A program made the position numbers and the translations under genes. This document shows positions 1 through 8,358 of a stretch of 64,000 bases of DNA, in pieces. The notes under the pieces are model-generated. The model was given only the letters and a program-made list of their open reading frames with translations. It was not told the DNA's origin and did no database searches. The DNA comes from Gemella morbillorum (lineage in GTDB: Bacteria; Bacillota; Bacilli; Staphylococcales; Gemellaceae), in NCBI RefSeq assembly GCF_900476045.1, contig NZ_LS483440.1, positions 248,001 through 312,000 on the forward strand, read 5' to 3'. Each line of letters starts with the position of its first letter. The first letter of the stretch is position 1.

Positions 1-1
1 A

Positions 2-34
2 GTAAAAGCTGCTTTAGAAGAAGTAACGAAGTAA
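2..34 (+). CDS. 3' end of an unidentified gene
   Basis: An open frame enters from the left edge and ends in VKAALEEVTK followed by TAA at 32-34. The tail reads like a normal charged C-terminus, but ten residues are too few to name the protein. The next gene starts 31 bases later, so the two may be cotranscribed. Confidence 0.3.
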   Translation, partial: VKAALEEVTK

Positions 35-64
35 GTTTAAAAATTATAGTTTTAGGTAAGTAAA

Positions 65-499
65 ATGCTAAGGAATATTACTATATTAGATGCAAAAGAG
101 ATTCAAAAAATAAGTGATTATGAGTTGGGGTATGATGTCAATCTAGACATTGTGAAAAAACAAATAGAAAAATTAACTAAGGATAATAACCATCATATAA
201 TAATAGGTTTTGAAAATGAACAAACAAGAAAAATAATAGGGTTTGTCCATGCAGAGTCTTATGAAAGCTTATATATGGAGGCGGGTTTAAATATACTTGC
301 ATTAGCAGTAGATTGCAATTTTCAAGGGCAAGGAATAGGAAAAAAACTTATGAGTTCTGTAGAAGACTATGCTTTGGAAAATAATATTAGTTTTATCAGA
401 CTTAATTCAAATGTTTGCCGTAAAGAAGCACATAAGTTCTACGAAAGTATTGGTTACGTATGTGATAAAACTCAAAAACGATTAATTAAGAAACTATAA
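65..499 (+). CDS. GNAT family N-acetyltransferase
   Basis: This 144-residue protein has the size and pattern of a single-domain GNAT enzyme, which transfers an acetyl group from acetyl-CoA to an amine. The acetyl-CoA loop is visible as QGQGIGKK near residues 92-99, preceded by the strand LNILALAVD and followed by a helix. The C-terminal part has the usual N-x-x-A-HKFYESIGY pattern (CRKEAHKFYESIGY). The substrate cannot be told from sequence. It lies 31 bases behind a truncated gene, and a hairpin terminator closes it directly downstream, so it is probably the last gene of its transcript. Confidence 0.8.
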   Translation: MLRNITILDAKEIQKISDYELGYDVNLDIVKKQIEKLTKDNNHHIIIGFENEQTRKIIGFVHAESYESLYMEAGLNILALAVDCNFQGQGIGKKLMSSVEDYALENNISFIRLNSNVCRKEAHKFYESIGYVCDKTQKRLIKKL

Positions 500-505
500 A
501 AGGAG

Positions 506-531
506 AAGGCGATAGAAATATCGTCTTTTAT
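506..531 (+). terminator. Intrinsic terminator after the GNAT gene
   Basis: AAGGCGATA (506-514) and TATCGTCTT (519-527) form a 9-bp stem with a GAAA tetraloop and one G-U pair, followed by TTTA. It sits seven bases behind the GNAT stop codon. Confidence 0.75.
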
Positions 532-566
532 TGTAATTGAATACAATGATTAGAATAACTAAAATA

Positions 567-594
567 TTGATTATTCATTTATTCGTGATATAAT
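567..594 (+). promoter_or_regulatory. Promoter of the YtxK-like methyltransferase gene
   Basis: A -35 box TTGATT (567-572) and a perfect -10 box TATAAT (589-594) are separated by 16 bases. The gene start is about 40 bases downstream with GGAGG in front. Confidence 0.6.
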
Positions 595-633
595 AAATAA
601 GTATTTGAATAAACTATCCAAATAGGAGGCACC

Positions 634-1536
634 ATGTCAGATTTAGAAAAATTATTTTTTAAAATAGATAAGCAAGTAGAAGAGACTAAAGGGCAAGGTT
701 TATATTTTGAAGCTTTGACAAAGTATTTAACATTAGAAAATGATAAAGATTATTTTGATATTGTTGATAACTATGACAAAGAGACAATAAGAAAAGTGTA
801 TCAATTCTTACTATTAAAAGCATTGAAAGAATTAAATAATCCAAGTTATGATATTACACCGGAAGTTATTACGATGTATGTGAGTCATTTAATTGAATGT
901 ATTTATGGGAAAGAGAAGATTTCTATCGCTGATTTTGCTAGTGGTAGTGGTAGCTTTCTAATTAATATCGCGGCTTTGGTCAAAGGAGAAAAAGACTTTA
1001 CATCTATTGATGTTGATAGTAATTATGTAAAATTACAACAAAATATTTTTAATCTATTAGAAGTTCCTGCAGAAATTATTAACCAAGACGTCTTAAAACC
1101 TCTAAATATCAAAAAACAAGATGTTATTATTAGTGATGTGCCATTTGGTTATTATGCAGATGAGGATAACAGCTTAAATTATAAACTATGTAGTAGTGAA
1201 GGATATAGTATTAATGCTTTATTATTCATTGAACAAGTGGCAAATTACTTAACAGAAGATGGTGTAGGAATGTTAGTTGTTCCGAAACAAATTTTGGAAT
1301 TAGAAGATAATTTTAAAAAATTTTTAGAAGAAGAGATTAATTTAAATGCGGTTATTACGCTACCGGAGGAAATGTTTAAAAATTCTTCTCAGGCTAAAGC
1401 TCTTATTTTAATAACTAAAAAAGGACAGAAAAAATTACCTAGTCAAGTCTTTTTAGCGGAAGTTCCAAGTTATCAAAATAAAACAGGTTATGCGAGTTTT
1501 ATTGAGGAATTTAATAGTTGGCTTGAAAGCAAGTAA
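634..1536 (+). CDS. Class I SAM-dependent methyltransferase, YtxK-like
   Basis: This 300-residue protein resembles the N-6 adenine DNA methylase fold used by YtxK-type proteins of Firmicutes. A helical N-terminal third is followed by the SAM-binding motif ADFASGSGSFLI near residue 107 and a DVPFGYY motif near residue 170, which stands at the place of the catalytic NPPY/F motif. No target-recognition domain or restriction partner is present, so it is unlikely to be a restriction-modification enzyme. The substrate is unknown. The start has AGGAGG at a good distance, and the gene is flanked by a terminator and the separate rpsU promoter, so it appears monocistronic. Confidence 0.7.
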   Translation: MSDLEKLFFKIDKQVEETKGQGLYFEALTKYLTLENDKDYFDIVDNYDKETIRKVYQFLLLKALKELNNPSYDITPEVITMYVSHLIECIYGKEKISIADFASGSGSFLINIAALVKGEKDFTSIDVDSNYVKLQQNIFNLLEVPAEIINQDVLKPLNIKKQDVIISDVPFGYYADEDNSLNYKLCSSEGYSINALLFIEQVANYLTEDGVGMLVVPKQILELEDNFKKFLEEEINLNAVITLPEEMFKNSSQAKALILITKKGQKKLPSQVFLAEVPSYQNKTGYASFIEEFNSWLESK

Positions 1537-1620
1537 TTAACCGTGAAATAATGATTTAAGAGTAAAGATACAACCTAATAAAAAAACATTGGAAAATTAG
1601 TAAATTAACTTTGTTTAAGG

Positions 1621-1649
1621 TTGACAATGTCGCAATAATATAATACAAT
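1621..1649 (+). promoter_or_regulatory. rpsU promoter
   Basis: A consensus -35 TTGACA (1621-1626) is followed after 17 bases by TACAAT (1644-1649). Transcription from here would give an rpsU leader of about 115 bases that begins almost at once with a hairpin (1660-1676). Confidence 0.65.
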
Positions 1650-1659
1650 ATTTAAGTGG

Positions 1660-1680
1660 ATTGCTCATAGAGCAGTTTTT
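1660..1680 (+). promoter_or_regulatory. Terminator-like hairpin at the start of the rpsU leader
   Basis: ATTGCTC (1660-1666) and GAGCAGT (1670-1676) can pair around a 3-base loop, and a short T run follows. It lies only a few bases after the predicted transcription start, so it may act as an attenuator or as a 5' stabilising stem. Confidence 0.4.
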
Positions 1681-1769
1681 ACTAATTAAATGTTTTGTAT
1701 TTATTTTGTATTTAAGCATTTGATTACATTTAAATTAGATTTCGTAATATCGGAGGGAGGGAAAATCCA

Positions 1770-1943
1770 ATGTCAAAAACTGTAGTTCGTAAAAATGAAT
1801 CACTAGAAGATGCACTACGTCGTTTTAAACGTGCTGTTTCTAAAAACGGAACTATCCAAGAAGTTCGTAAACGTGAGTTTTATGAAAAACCAAGCGTTCG
1901 TCGTAAGAAAAAATCTGAAGCGGCTAGAAAACGTAAATATTAA
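1770..1943 (+). CDS. rpsU: 30S ribosomal protein S21
   Basis: The 57-residue product begins [19 protein letters not shown] and ends in a run of Arg and Lys ([14 protein letters not shown]). This is the full-length S21 of Firmicutes, a small subunit protein that helps initiation of translation. The start is fixed by GGAGGGAGG at 1752-1760. In many Firmicutes rpsU heads a gene for a YqeY-like protein, but here only a tiny hypothetical gene follows, after a strong terminator. Confidence 0.97.
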   Translation: MSKTVVRKNESLEDALRRFKRAVSKNGTIQEVRKREFYEKPSVRRKKKSEAARKRKY

Positions 1944-2013
1944 TAATTGTTAAAATATATACCATTTATTAATAAAATCTAAAATTTTCCCTCTTTTAGA
2001 TTTATTTAAGACA

Positions 2014-2043
2014 AGAACCTCATCTTCGTGATGAGGTTTTTTT
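2014..2043 (+). terminator. Terminator after rpsU
   Basis: AACCTCATC (2016-2024) and GATGAGGTT (2030-2038) form a perfect 9-bp stem with loop TTCGT, followed by a T run. Confidence 0.9.
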
Positions 2044-2061
2044 ATAAAGTTAGGAGAAGTT

Positions 2062-2211
2062 ATGTTTGCAATAATTTGTTTGAATGTTATGCTATTAATT
2101 TCTTATTGGTATTTAATTGCAGAAAATCAAAAGAATAAAACTAAAATTAATAGTTTGGAAGATGATTTAAATAAAGCAATTAAAAGAATAGCATTACTTG
2201 AAGAAAAATAA
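2062..2211 (+). CDS. Small membrane-anchored protein, unknown function
   Basis: A 49-codon frame starts at ATG 2062 with AGGAG at 2052-2056, a good ribosome binding site. The first 19 residues form one hydrophobic segment (FAIICLNVMLLISYWYLIA), and the rest is a charged helix with heptad spacing (INSLEDDLNKAIKRIALLE), suggesting a short coiled coil in the cytoplasm. I do not recognise a family. It lies between the rpsU terminator and a second terminator shared with fni, so it is either read through from rpsU or has its own weak promoter. Confidence 0.55.
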   Translation: MFAIICLNVMLLISYWYLIAENQKNKTKINSLEDDLNKAIKRIALLEEK

Positions 2212-2212
2212 A

Positions 2213-2261
2213 AACTTATCGAGAAAATGATATAAGAATATCGTGATTTTCTCGATAAGTT
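2213..2261. terminator. Bidirectional terminator between the small ORF and fni
   Basis: A 15-bp perfect stem joins AACTTATCGAGAAAA (2213-2227) to its complement at 2247-2261. A runs and T runs flank it on both sides, so it can stop the plus-strand transcript and the convergent mevalonate operon. Confidence 0.85.
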
Positions 2262-2263
2262 TT

Positions 2264-3211
2264 TTAATTTAACTTTCTAATTTTTCCATCTAATTCTTGA
2301 ATAGTTTTAGCATTCATTAAAATCATTAAGAACTTGATTTCTTTCTTCCACTTTTCTATTTCAGCGATTAAGGCATCTTTTCCGTCATTAACTAGGATGT
2401 CTAAAAAGATTTTAGAAACCCCAACAGCTTTCGCTCCTAAAGCTAAACATTTCACAACATCTAATGGATTACGAATACCACCGCTAGCGATAATATCAAT
2501 TTTATCACGATAAGGATATACATTTTCAAGACTTTCAGCAGTAGTATAACCGATATTTTCTAAATATACCGATTTATTATCTCGACGCCCGTTTTCTATT
2601 CGTGCAAAGTTTGTTCCACCCATACCGCTAACATCAACAGCAGCTAGCTTCAAATCAAGTGCAAGTTTTATTGTTTCTTCATTAATACCGAAACCAGTTT
2701 CTTTTAATATTACAGGGATAGGTGAATTTTCACTAACTTCTTGTAATGTTGTAAACCAAGATTCAAAGTTGTGATCCCCTTCCGGCATAACTATTTCTTG
2801 GAGAGGATTAGTATGCATTTGTAGGTAACGAGCATTTGTATCAGTAATAGCTTTTAAGATAAGAGAAGGTTCTTTATCAAGTCCAAGATTAACAGAATAA
2901 CCTTTTGGATAAGCTTTGGCGTCTTCTTCATTTTTTAATGCAGGCGAATAAGACCCTGGGAAAAATTCGATACCTGTGATTTTACTTATTTCAACAAAAT
3001 CGTTATTTATTTTATTACAGTCTTCTCCTCCAGCGGTAATAGCATTTATAAAAAATGGAAAGTCCCATTTCGTGCCACAAACTGTAGTTGAAGTATCTAT
3101 ATCAGCTAGTCCAAAACGTGGAATACTGTTGTAGTCTATTGCGTAGTTATCAAGACTAGTTGCGGTTGTTTTGTCTTGAAGAGCTAGACGGATATGATCT
3201 TTTTTTCTCAT
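2264..3211 (-). CDS. fni: Type 2 isopentenyl-diphosphate delta-isomerase
   Basis: This 315-residue FMN-dependent enzyme interconverts isopentenyl and dimethylallyl diphosphate in the cytosol. Family signatures are the N-terminal RKKDHIRLAL, the strand FFINAITAGGE, VILKETGFGI, the VDVSGMGGTNFA loop and the flavin phosphate-binding IIASGGIRNPLDV followed by LGAKAVGVS. The length is slightly short of the usual 330-350, mainly at the ends. It is the last gene of the mevalonate operon, 29 bases behind mvaK2, as in streptococci. The start has AAGGA directly upstream. Confidence 0.93.
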   Translation of the reverse strand: MRKKDHIRLALQDKTTATSLDNYAIDYNSIPRFGLADIDTSTTVCGTKWDFPFFINAITAGGEDCNKINNDFVEISKITGIEFFPGSYSPALKNEEDAKAYPKGYSVNLGLDKEPSLILKAITDTNARYLQMHTNPLQEIVMPEGDHNFESWFTTLQEVSENSPIPVILKETGFGINEETIKLALDLKLAAVDVSGMGGTNFARIENGRRDNKSVYLENIGYTTAESLENVYPYRDKIDIIASGGIRNPLDVVKCLALGAKAVGVSKIFLDILVNDGKDALIAEIEKWKKEIKFLMILMNAKTIQELDGKIRKLN

Positions 3212-3240
3212 AGTAATCCTTTCTTGATTATCATATATTT

Positions 3241-4227
3241 TTATAATTTTTCTAAATTCAATATTAAATTAAACTGCGCATCACTTTTATCAAAGCCAAG
3301 AACAATATCACCACTACCAGAACCACTTTGTTTTCCAGCAGGATAAGTATCAATATACTTTTTCATTGTGATAGTCTCCATAGGAATATTCGAAAAACTT
3401 TCTAGATAGTGCAAGTTATTTCGTAATTGCCTAAAATTTTCGAGTGCTTCAGAAGTATTGCCATCAGATAGATTTACTGCTAAGTCAGTTACTAAAGAGT
3501 TCGACTTTGAAACAAATTTGGAATATTCTTCTTTAAAATTATCTTTGTTTTCTTTCCAAAGTTTTACGTGTTCTTTTGTATCGACGCATTCTCCAGTCCA
3601 ACGTGCAAAAATATTTATAGATGCTTTAGGCACTACATTTTTAATTATAAGTCCGTCCCAATCAGCGTTAATAATTTCTACAATAGAATGATTTGCTATT
3701 AATTCTTTAACAGATGAACTATTAAATTTTTGATAATAAGTAATACCTTTTGTAAGGCTGGCAGCGACATCTCCCATAGAACCACTGATGTTATGAGTAA
3801 TGTTAAATAGTGTTACTAGCTTAAAAATGATTGTATTATCAAAAGCTATCTTTTCGAAATTCAAAATAGCTTTTGCGATAGCGACTAGGACCGCCCCAGA
3901 AGAGCCTAGTCCGTATTTTTTTTCTTCGCTATGTAGCTCGTTGTAAATAGTAAGAGCAAATGTTTTTTTGCTCTGTGTATATTGTTGCAGGAATATAAGA
4001 AATTCCTGAATAAGTTTGAAATTATCATTTTTTTCATAAAGTCCTATTGAGATTTTATGAACAGTATCGAAAATTGTAATTTCATTAGCTGGTTCGACAA
4101 AAGCGATTATTTTTTTATCTACACTTGTAATAAGTGCTTTTGAATAATCTTCTAAAATTGCATACTCACCTGCAAGATAGAGTTTGCCATAAGCTATTCC
4201 ATGCACAAAATTATTTTTTTCTGCCAT
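3241..4227 (-). CDS. mvaK2: Phosphomevalonate kinase
   Basis: A 328-residue GHMP-family kinase that phosphorylates mevalonate 5-phosphate to the diphosphate. The N-terminal AYGKLYLAGEYAIL is typical of phosphomevalonate kinases. The ATP loop is KKYGLGSSGAVLVAIAKA near residues 103-120, and the C-terminal motif AGKQSGSGSGDIVLGF closes the substrate site. The start codon lies inside the end of mvaD (34-base overlap), pointing to translational coupling. Confidence 0.93.
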   Translation of the reverse strand: MAEKNNFVHGIAYGKLYLAGEYAILEDYSKALITSVDKKIIAFVEPANEITIFDTVHKISIGLYEKNDNFKLIQEFLIFLQQYTQSKKTFALTIYNELHSEEKKYGLGSSGAVLVAIAKAILNFEKIAFDNTIIFKLVTLFNITHNISGSMGDVAASLTKGITYYQKFNSSSVKELIANHSIVEIINADWDGLIIKNVVPKASINIFARWTGECVDTKEHVKLWKENKDNFKEEYSKFVSKSNSLVTDLAVNLSDGNTSEALENFRQLRNNLHYLESFSNIPMETITMKKYIDTYPAGKQSGSGSGDIVLGFDKSDAQFNLILNLEKL

Positions 4228-5105
4228 AATTTAGAAATTTCCTCATATATTTTTTCTTGATCTTCTTTCAAATAAAGAACTTTTACGTTAGGTCCTGCAT
4301 CCATAGTGAAATAGCAGCGATATCCTTTTTCTCGTAAAGTTTTAACAATTTCCATAGCACGATAACTTTCACCAGTTAAGAAAGTAAAGCTTGGTGTTGA
4401 TGTTGTCGTTGTTGCGTGCATAGCAAGGGCATTTTCTTCTGTTATTGCTCCAATTTTTTCAAAGTCTGCATTTTCTAAGGCTATCTTCATATCGACAAAA
4501 TCTTCTTTTGCTTTTTCTACCCAAGCATCAAAAGTTGTGGATGTCTGAACACAGCGTTCCATTGCGATACGGCTAGAAATTTTTTTGCGATCTTCGTTAA
4601 CAACAAGTACCATCATACCGAAATCTAAATCACAGCTAAGTTCTTCTACGCTACCATCTTCTAACCATGCGGCAAGTCGGTAGAAACTACGACATGAAGA
4701 ACCTGATCCTTCTTTTGAGATTTCTACTAGTTCTTCAGCAGTCTTATTTAACTTAAAATATTCATTACAAGCTAAAACAAGAGCCATAGTTCCGCTAGAA
4801 CTAGATGATAAACCAGCTGCAGTGGGAACAGTGTTATAACTTTTTATACAAATTTTTTCACGTTCAACAGGTGTGAATTTAGCGATGAACTTCATTATTT
4901 TTTCTACTTCTTCTTGACTTTGTTTTTCGTCATTGATATAAAACTCATCTTCATCTGTTAAACTAGGTTCAATTTTTGTTTTTGATAATAAGTTGTCTAA
5001 CCTTAATGAAATATTAGGGTTAAAAGGTAAGACTGGATCTTTTGATTTTTTTCCCCAGTATTTTACTAGGGCGATATTAGCATAACCTAAACTGTAACTA
5101 TCCAT
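4194..5105 (-). CDS. mvaD: Diphosphomevalonate decarboxylase
   Basis: This 303-residue GHMP-fold enzyme converts mevalonate diphosphate to isopentenyl diphosphate with loss of CO2. It shows the diagnostic N-terminus ANIALVKYWGKK, NISLRLD, the phosphate loop AAGLSSSSSGTMALVLA near residue 92, SGSSCRSFY, and the late MDAGPNVKVLYL. Length is close to other bacterial enzymes. It overlaps mvaK1 by 19 bases upstream and mvaK2 by 34 bases downstream. Confidence 0.94.
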   Translation of the reverse strand: MDSYSLGYANIALVKYWGKKSKDPVLPFNPNISLRLDNLLSKTKIEPSLTDEDEFYINDEKQSQEEVEKIMKFIAKFTPVEREKICIKSYNTVPTAAGLSSSSSGTMALVLACNEYFKLNKTAEELVEISKEGSGSSCRSFYRLAAWLEDGSVEELSCDLDFGMMVLVVNEDRKKISSRIAMERCVQTSTTFDAWVEKAKEDFVDMKIALENADFEKIGAITEENALAMHATTTTSTPSFTFLTGESYRAMEIVKTLREKGYRCYFTMDAGPNVKVLYLKEDQEKIYEEISKLWQKKIILCME

Positions 5106-5893
5106 GACTTATATCCTTTCTTTGCAAGTTCATTTTGAATTTTTTCGGCATTTTCTTTTGTTTTACTTAGAGCAATACAGCAACCACCAGCTCCGCCACC
5201 AGTCAGCTTAGCTCCGAGCGCTCCGTTATTTTTACAAATATTAACTACATCATCATTACTTTCATGACTAACACCAAGTTTTTGAAGTAGGTTATGAGCT
5301 TTATACATATAGTCTCCTACTATTTCAATTGCTTTTTTCTTTAATGGTTCAATAACTTTTTCAGTAATTTCCCCAAGTTCATCTATGTATGATTTATAGT
5401 TTTCAAAATTTTGTTTAATATGTTTTAAAGTTTCCTTAGTAATACCAATGACTCCAGTGTCGATAATAAGTAAATAACTGTCTAGATTGAAGTCTAGAGG
5501 TATAGCACCATCTTTTTTAGAAAATAAAAGTGGAGTATCGCTTAAAACTTGATTAACATCAATACCACTAGGATTTCCATGGATAAATTTTTCACATTTA
5601 TCAGCAATTTCACGTATGTTAGTTAGTTTTTTCGCGCGTGCTATAGCTATGCTAAGGGCAGCAGAAGAACCAAGTCCGCGACCGACGGGAATAGTGCTAT
5701 TGATATTAATTTCAGTTCGGTCATTAATATCACAAACATCTGATATAAATGATATAATTTCATCTCGTTCCTGTATAATATTTGTTTCTTTAAGTTCAAC
5801 ATCAACGGTCATCTGTGGTAAAGGGATAGTAATTCCTTTATAACCATAAACAACAGCGTGTTCTCCAAAAAAAATTGCTTTAGCGTGTGTCAT
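5087..5893 (-). CDS. mvaK1: Mevalonate kinase
   Basis: First gene of the isoprenoid operon. The 268-residue GHMP kinase phosphorylates mevalonate at the 5-hydroxyl. The opening AKAIFFGEHAVVYG, the ATP loop PVGRGLGSSAALSIAIARA near residues 67-85, and the C-terminal GAKLTGGGAGGCCIAL are all family motifs. The upper pathway genes (HMG-CoA synthase and reductase) are not in the window. In front lie about 150 AT-rich bases with two copies of a 13-base element that holds TATAAT on the coding strand. Confidence 0.94.
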   Translation of the reverse strand: MTHAKAIFFGEHAVVYGYKGITIPLPQMTVDVELKETNIIQERDEIISFISDVCDINDRTEININSTIPVGRGLGSSAALSIAIARAKKLTNIREIADKCEKFIHGNPSGIDVNQVLSDTPLLFSKKDGAIPLDFNLDSYLLIIDTGVIGITKETLKHIKQNFENYKSYIDELGEITEKVIEPLKKKAIEIVGDYMYKAHNLLQKLGVSHESNDDVVNICKNNGALGAKLTGGGAGGCCIALSKTKENAEKIQNELAKKGYKSWIVTV

Positions 5894-5931
5894 AAATTTT
5901 ATAAACTCCAGTTAAACTCAATGTATATTTT

Positions 5932-6001
5932 TACAATAATTATATTAAAATAAATTAATATTTAAATGCTTCTAAATACTTCTATATGTACAATAATTAT
6001 A
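5932..6001 (-). promoter_or_regulatory. Possible tandem promoters of the mevalonate operon
   Basis: The 13-base word TACAATAATTATA occurs at 5932-5944 and again at 5989-6001. On the operon's strand each copy reads TATAATTATTGTA and so holds a perfect -10 box. No convincing -35 box was found for either. Confidence 0.35.
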
Positions 6002-6047
6002 CTTTTAGCAGTGAGATTTGTCAAACAAGTGAAGCTAGTAAAAAAAT

Positions 6048-6091
6048 AAAACTACCCTTTAAAAATAATAAGTTATTTTTGAGAGTAGTTT
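6048..6091 (-). terminator. Terminator of the cation efflux gene
   Basis: AAACTA (6048-6053) pairs with TAGTTT (6086-6091), with an inner AT-rich stem AAAAATAA/TTATTTTT. The outer arm includes the stop codon of the minus-strand gene, and the minus-strand read ends in a T-rich stretch. Confidence 0.6.
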
Positions 6092-6995
6092 ACGATTGGT
6101 CTTGTAATGTAGGATGACAATCTATACCATGTGGTTCGAGATGAACTAATGTTTCACAATAATAGAATTCACTTGCAAGTTGTTTCTCTATATTGGCGGT
6201 GATTTCATGACTCTTTTTAACATTAAGTGTAGGGCTAACCGTAACTGTAATATCAATAAAATACAATAACCCGTGTGTACGTCCTTTAGTATCAACTATA
6301 GAAATAACACCATCAATATCTTTGACAAGATCATTAACTTTTTCGATTACTTCGGTGTCAACGCCATCGGTAAGAACATAGGTAGATTCTTTAAAAATAT
6401 TTATTGCGGTCCAAACGATAAGCGCTCCTACAATAATAGCCACTATAGAATCAGCAATAGGAAAACCTAAATATGTTGCAACAATTCCGATTAGAGTACC
6501 TAGAGAAACAAAAGCGTCACTAAGATTATCTAAAGCTGCAGCTTGTAAAGATTTACTACCTAACTTTTTCGATAGACGAATATTATAAAAATAAACACCA
6601 AGCATAATAACACACGCTATAAAAGCAACAATAGCTGATAATATATTAGGTTGTTCATAACTATTAGTTATAATTTTTTTTACAGCGTAAATTACAACTT
6701 CTATTCCGGCATAAAGCATAATAAATGAGGCAATAAGTGTTGAAATAAGTTCTGCTCTAAAGTGACCGTAAAGATGATCTTCATCTGCAGGTTTTCGAGA
6801 AATTTTTAGACCTACAAGAACACAAATCGAAGAAATTACGTCTGTTGCGTTATTTATTCCATCAGCAACAAGTGCAGAAGAACGGAAGATAAAACCAGCT
6901 CCTAATTTTAATATAGTAAGGAATAAGTATGATAAAATACTTAGTTTAGCTCCTTGTTCCGCCTTTTTTAAGTTGTCAAAAATAGAATTATGCAT
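6090..6995 (-). CDS. Cation diffusion facilitator family metal exporter
   Basis: A 301-residue CDF protein: about six membrane segments in residues 15-210, followed by a cytoplasmic ferredoxin-like domain ending near LVHLEPHGIDCHP. The second membrane segment has ADGINNATD and the fifth has LDNLSD (DxxxD). Acidic or Asn ligands without the usual His are typical of manganese-type CDF exporters, so Mn2+ efflux is a reasonable inference but zinc or iron cannot be excluded. The start is preceded by AGGAGGTGAG on the coding strand. It is monocistronic with its own terminator. Confidence 0.85.
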   Translation of the reverse strand: MHNSIFDNLKKAEQGAKLSILSYLFLTILKLGAGFIFRSSALVADGINNATDVISSICVLVGLKISRKPADEDHLYGHFRAELISTLIASFIMLYAGIEVVIYAVKKIITNSYEQPNILSAIVAFIACVIMLGVYFYNIRLSKKLGSKSLQAAALDNLSDAFVSLGTLIGIVATYLGFPIADSIVAIIVGALIVWTAINIFKESTYVLTDGVDTEVIEKVNDLVKDIDGVISIVDTKGRTHGLLYFIDITVTVSPTLNVKKSHEITANIEKQLASEFYYCETLVHLEPHGIDCHPTLQDQS

Positions 6996-7109
6996 AATCT
7001 CACCTCCTGTATCATTGTTTTAATATTATAACAAGTTTAAAAAAATTATTCAAGAATAAAAATGTTATTTTTAAAATAAAATTATTTGCTATAGGTGAAC
7101 TTTTTCAGA

Positions 7110-7140
7110 AAAGAAAGCTCGACGAATTGTTGTCGAGCAT
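7110..7140 (-). terminator. Terminator after the PadR-linked membrane gene
   Basis: GCTCGAC (7117-7123) and GTCGAGC (7132-7138) form a perfect 7-bp stem. On the minus strand it is followed by TTTCTTTTC. Confidence 0.7.
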
Positions 7141-7146
7141 AATAGA

Positions 7147-7800
7147 TTATAATTTTTTAGAATAGTATTTTTTAAAAGTTAAATAAACATAAGTAATTGC
7201 TAGCATACTAAAGGTAGCATAGAGGTATAAAAAGTTATTTGAAAGTTCAATTCTTACAGTTAGATAATAAGGAAATACATTTAATTTTTCTAATATTGTG
7301 ACTAAGAATAAAGATATTTCAAATAATACAAGAGATGTAAAGTAAATTAGCCATTTATTTTTTTCTGTTTTTTTATAAAGTAGTAGATAAATGCACATAC
7401 CAGATCCTAAAATTAGTACCAAAATAGAAAATACTGTTAAGTACGGTTGGATGCTTTTAGTGAAAATTGAAGGAAATAAAAGACTTATTATTAAAATTAA
7501 GATATAGGATAACATAAATCGATATGTAGTTGTTTTGTTCTCTTTTGGTAATAATTTAATTATCGAATCAGATAGTTTGTTTATATCATTACCAAAAGTT
7601 TCAGGAAAGTTTTTTCCTTGCTTTTGATATGTAATTAAATCTTGTAATATTTCTAATAATTGAATTTCTAGTGCAGTCTCATTAGCCGCTATAGCTTTCG
7701 TTCGACAGGTAATCAAAAGTTTTTCATAATATTTTTTATTTTCTTCATTAAGTTGCATTCTTAGTTTATTATTATATTCTAATAAGTTTCCGATGTTCAT
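7147..7800 (-). CDS. Membrane protein paired with a PadR regulator (HAAS/DUF1129-like)
   Basis: A 217-residue protein with a helical cytoplasmic half (residues 1-92) and four predicted membrane segments near 93-110, 118-142, 150-172 and 185-208. The N-terminal half resembles the helical domain of HAAS or DUF1129-type proteins, which usually follow a PadR regulator in Firmicutes and have roles in membrane stress or antimicrobial response. That assignment rests on layout and general pattern, not on a clear motif. It starts 17 bases after the PadR gene with GGAGG in front, so the two form one operon. Confidence 0.55.
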   Translation of the reverse strand: MNIGNLLEYNNKLRMQLNEENKKYYEKLLITCRTKAIAANETALEIQLLEILQDLITYQKQGKNFPETFGNDINKLSDSIIKLLPKENKTTTYRFMLSYILILIISLLFPSIFTKSIQPYLTVFSILVLILGSGMCIYLLLYKKTEKNKWLIYFTSLVLFEISLFLVTILEKLNVFPYYLTVRIELSNNFLYLYATFSMLAITYVYLTFKKYYSKKL

Positions 7801-7817
7801 AGTAATTCCTCCCTATC

Positions 7818-8144
7818 TTAATCATCTTTTAAAATCTCAGTTATTGTTGTACTTATATTTTTCCATACGTCTTTAAAATTAAATATATATTTATTACCTT
7901 CCTCAGTAATCGAATAATACTTTCTAGGAGGCCCAAAGTTACTTTCTTTTAAATAACTAACAACCAAATTTTCTTTTTCTAATTTCATAAGTAATGGATA
8001 AATAGTTCCTTGAGCAACTATATCTAGACCATATTTGGAAAGTTGTTCCGTAATTTCATAACCATACATATCTTTATTTTTTATTAGTTGAAGTATACAT
8101 GCTTCTAAAGTTCCTTTTAATATTTGAGAAGTGTTAATCTCCAT
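7818..8144 (-). CDS. PadR family transcriptional regulator
   Basis: The 108-residue product begins MEINTSQILKGTLEAC and carries the PadR winged helix: YGYEITEQLSKYG (recognition region), GTIYPLLMKLEKENLV and the wing GPPRKYYSITEEG. The start at 8144 is preferred over an in-frame ATG at 8204, because AGGAG lies eight bases in front of it and the extra 20 residues do not fit the family. PadR proteins of this size normally repress their own operon. Here the second gene is a membrane protein, a layout common for regulators that answer to toxic compounds. Confidence 0.88.
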   Translation of the reverse strand: MEINTSQILKGTLEACILQLIKNKDMYGYEITEQLSKYGLDIVAQGTIYPLLMKLEKENLVVSYLKESNFGPPRKYYSITEEGNKYIFNFKDVWKNISTTITEILKDD

Positions 8145-8321
8145 TAAAAATCTCCTTTCAACGAGTTGAAAAATCTTATTTGAAAGAACTATCTTGTTAT
8201 ACATAATAGTATCACAAACCCGCTACCTTGTAAAGCAAAATAGCTGGAGGTAATAAATTAGATGAGTTATTATAAAGTAGTAATTTTTAGTAATTTTCAT
8301 TTCAAAAAAGTATAAAAAACA

Positions 8322-8352
8322 AAAAGACAAGGTTTAAAAAACCTTGTCTTAA
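8322..8352 (-). terminator. Terminator after tRNA-Leu
   Basis: AAGACAAGGT (8324-8333) and ACCTTGTCTT (8341-8350) form a perfect 10-bp stem. Read on the minus strand it is followed by TTTTTGTTTTTT. Confidence 0.85.
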
Positions 8353-8358
8353 TCATTA

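Noticed and set aside
634-1536. Restriction-modification methylase
   Set aside because: No specificity subunit or restriction gene is nearby, and the protein matches the solitary YtxK-like pattern.
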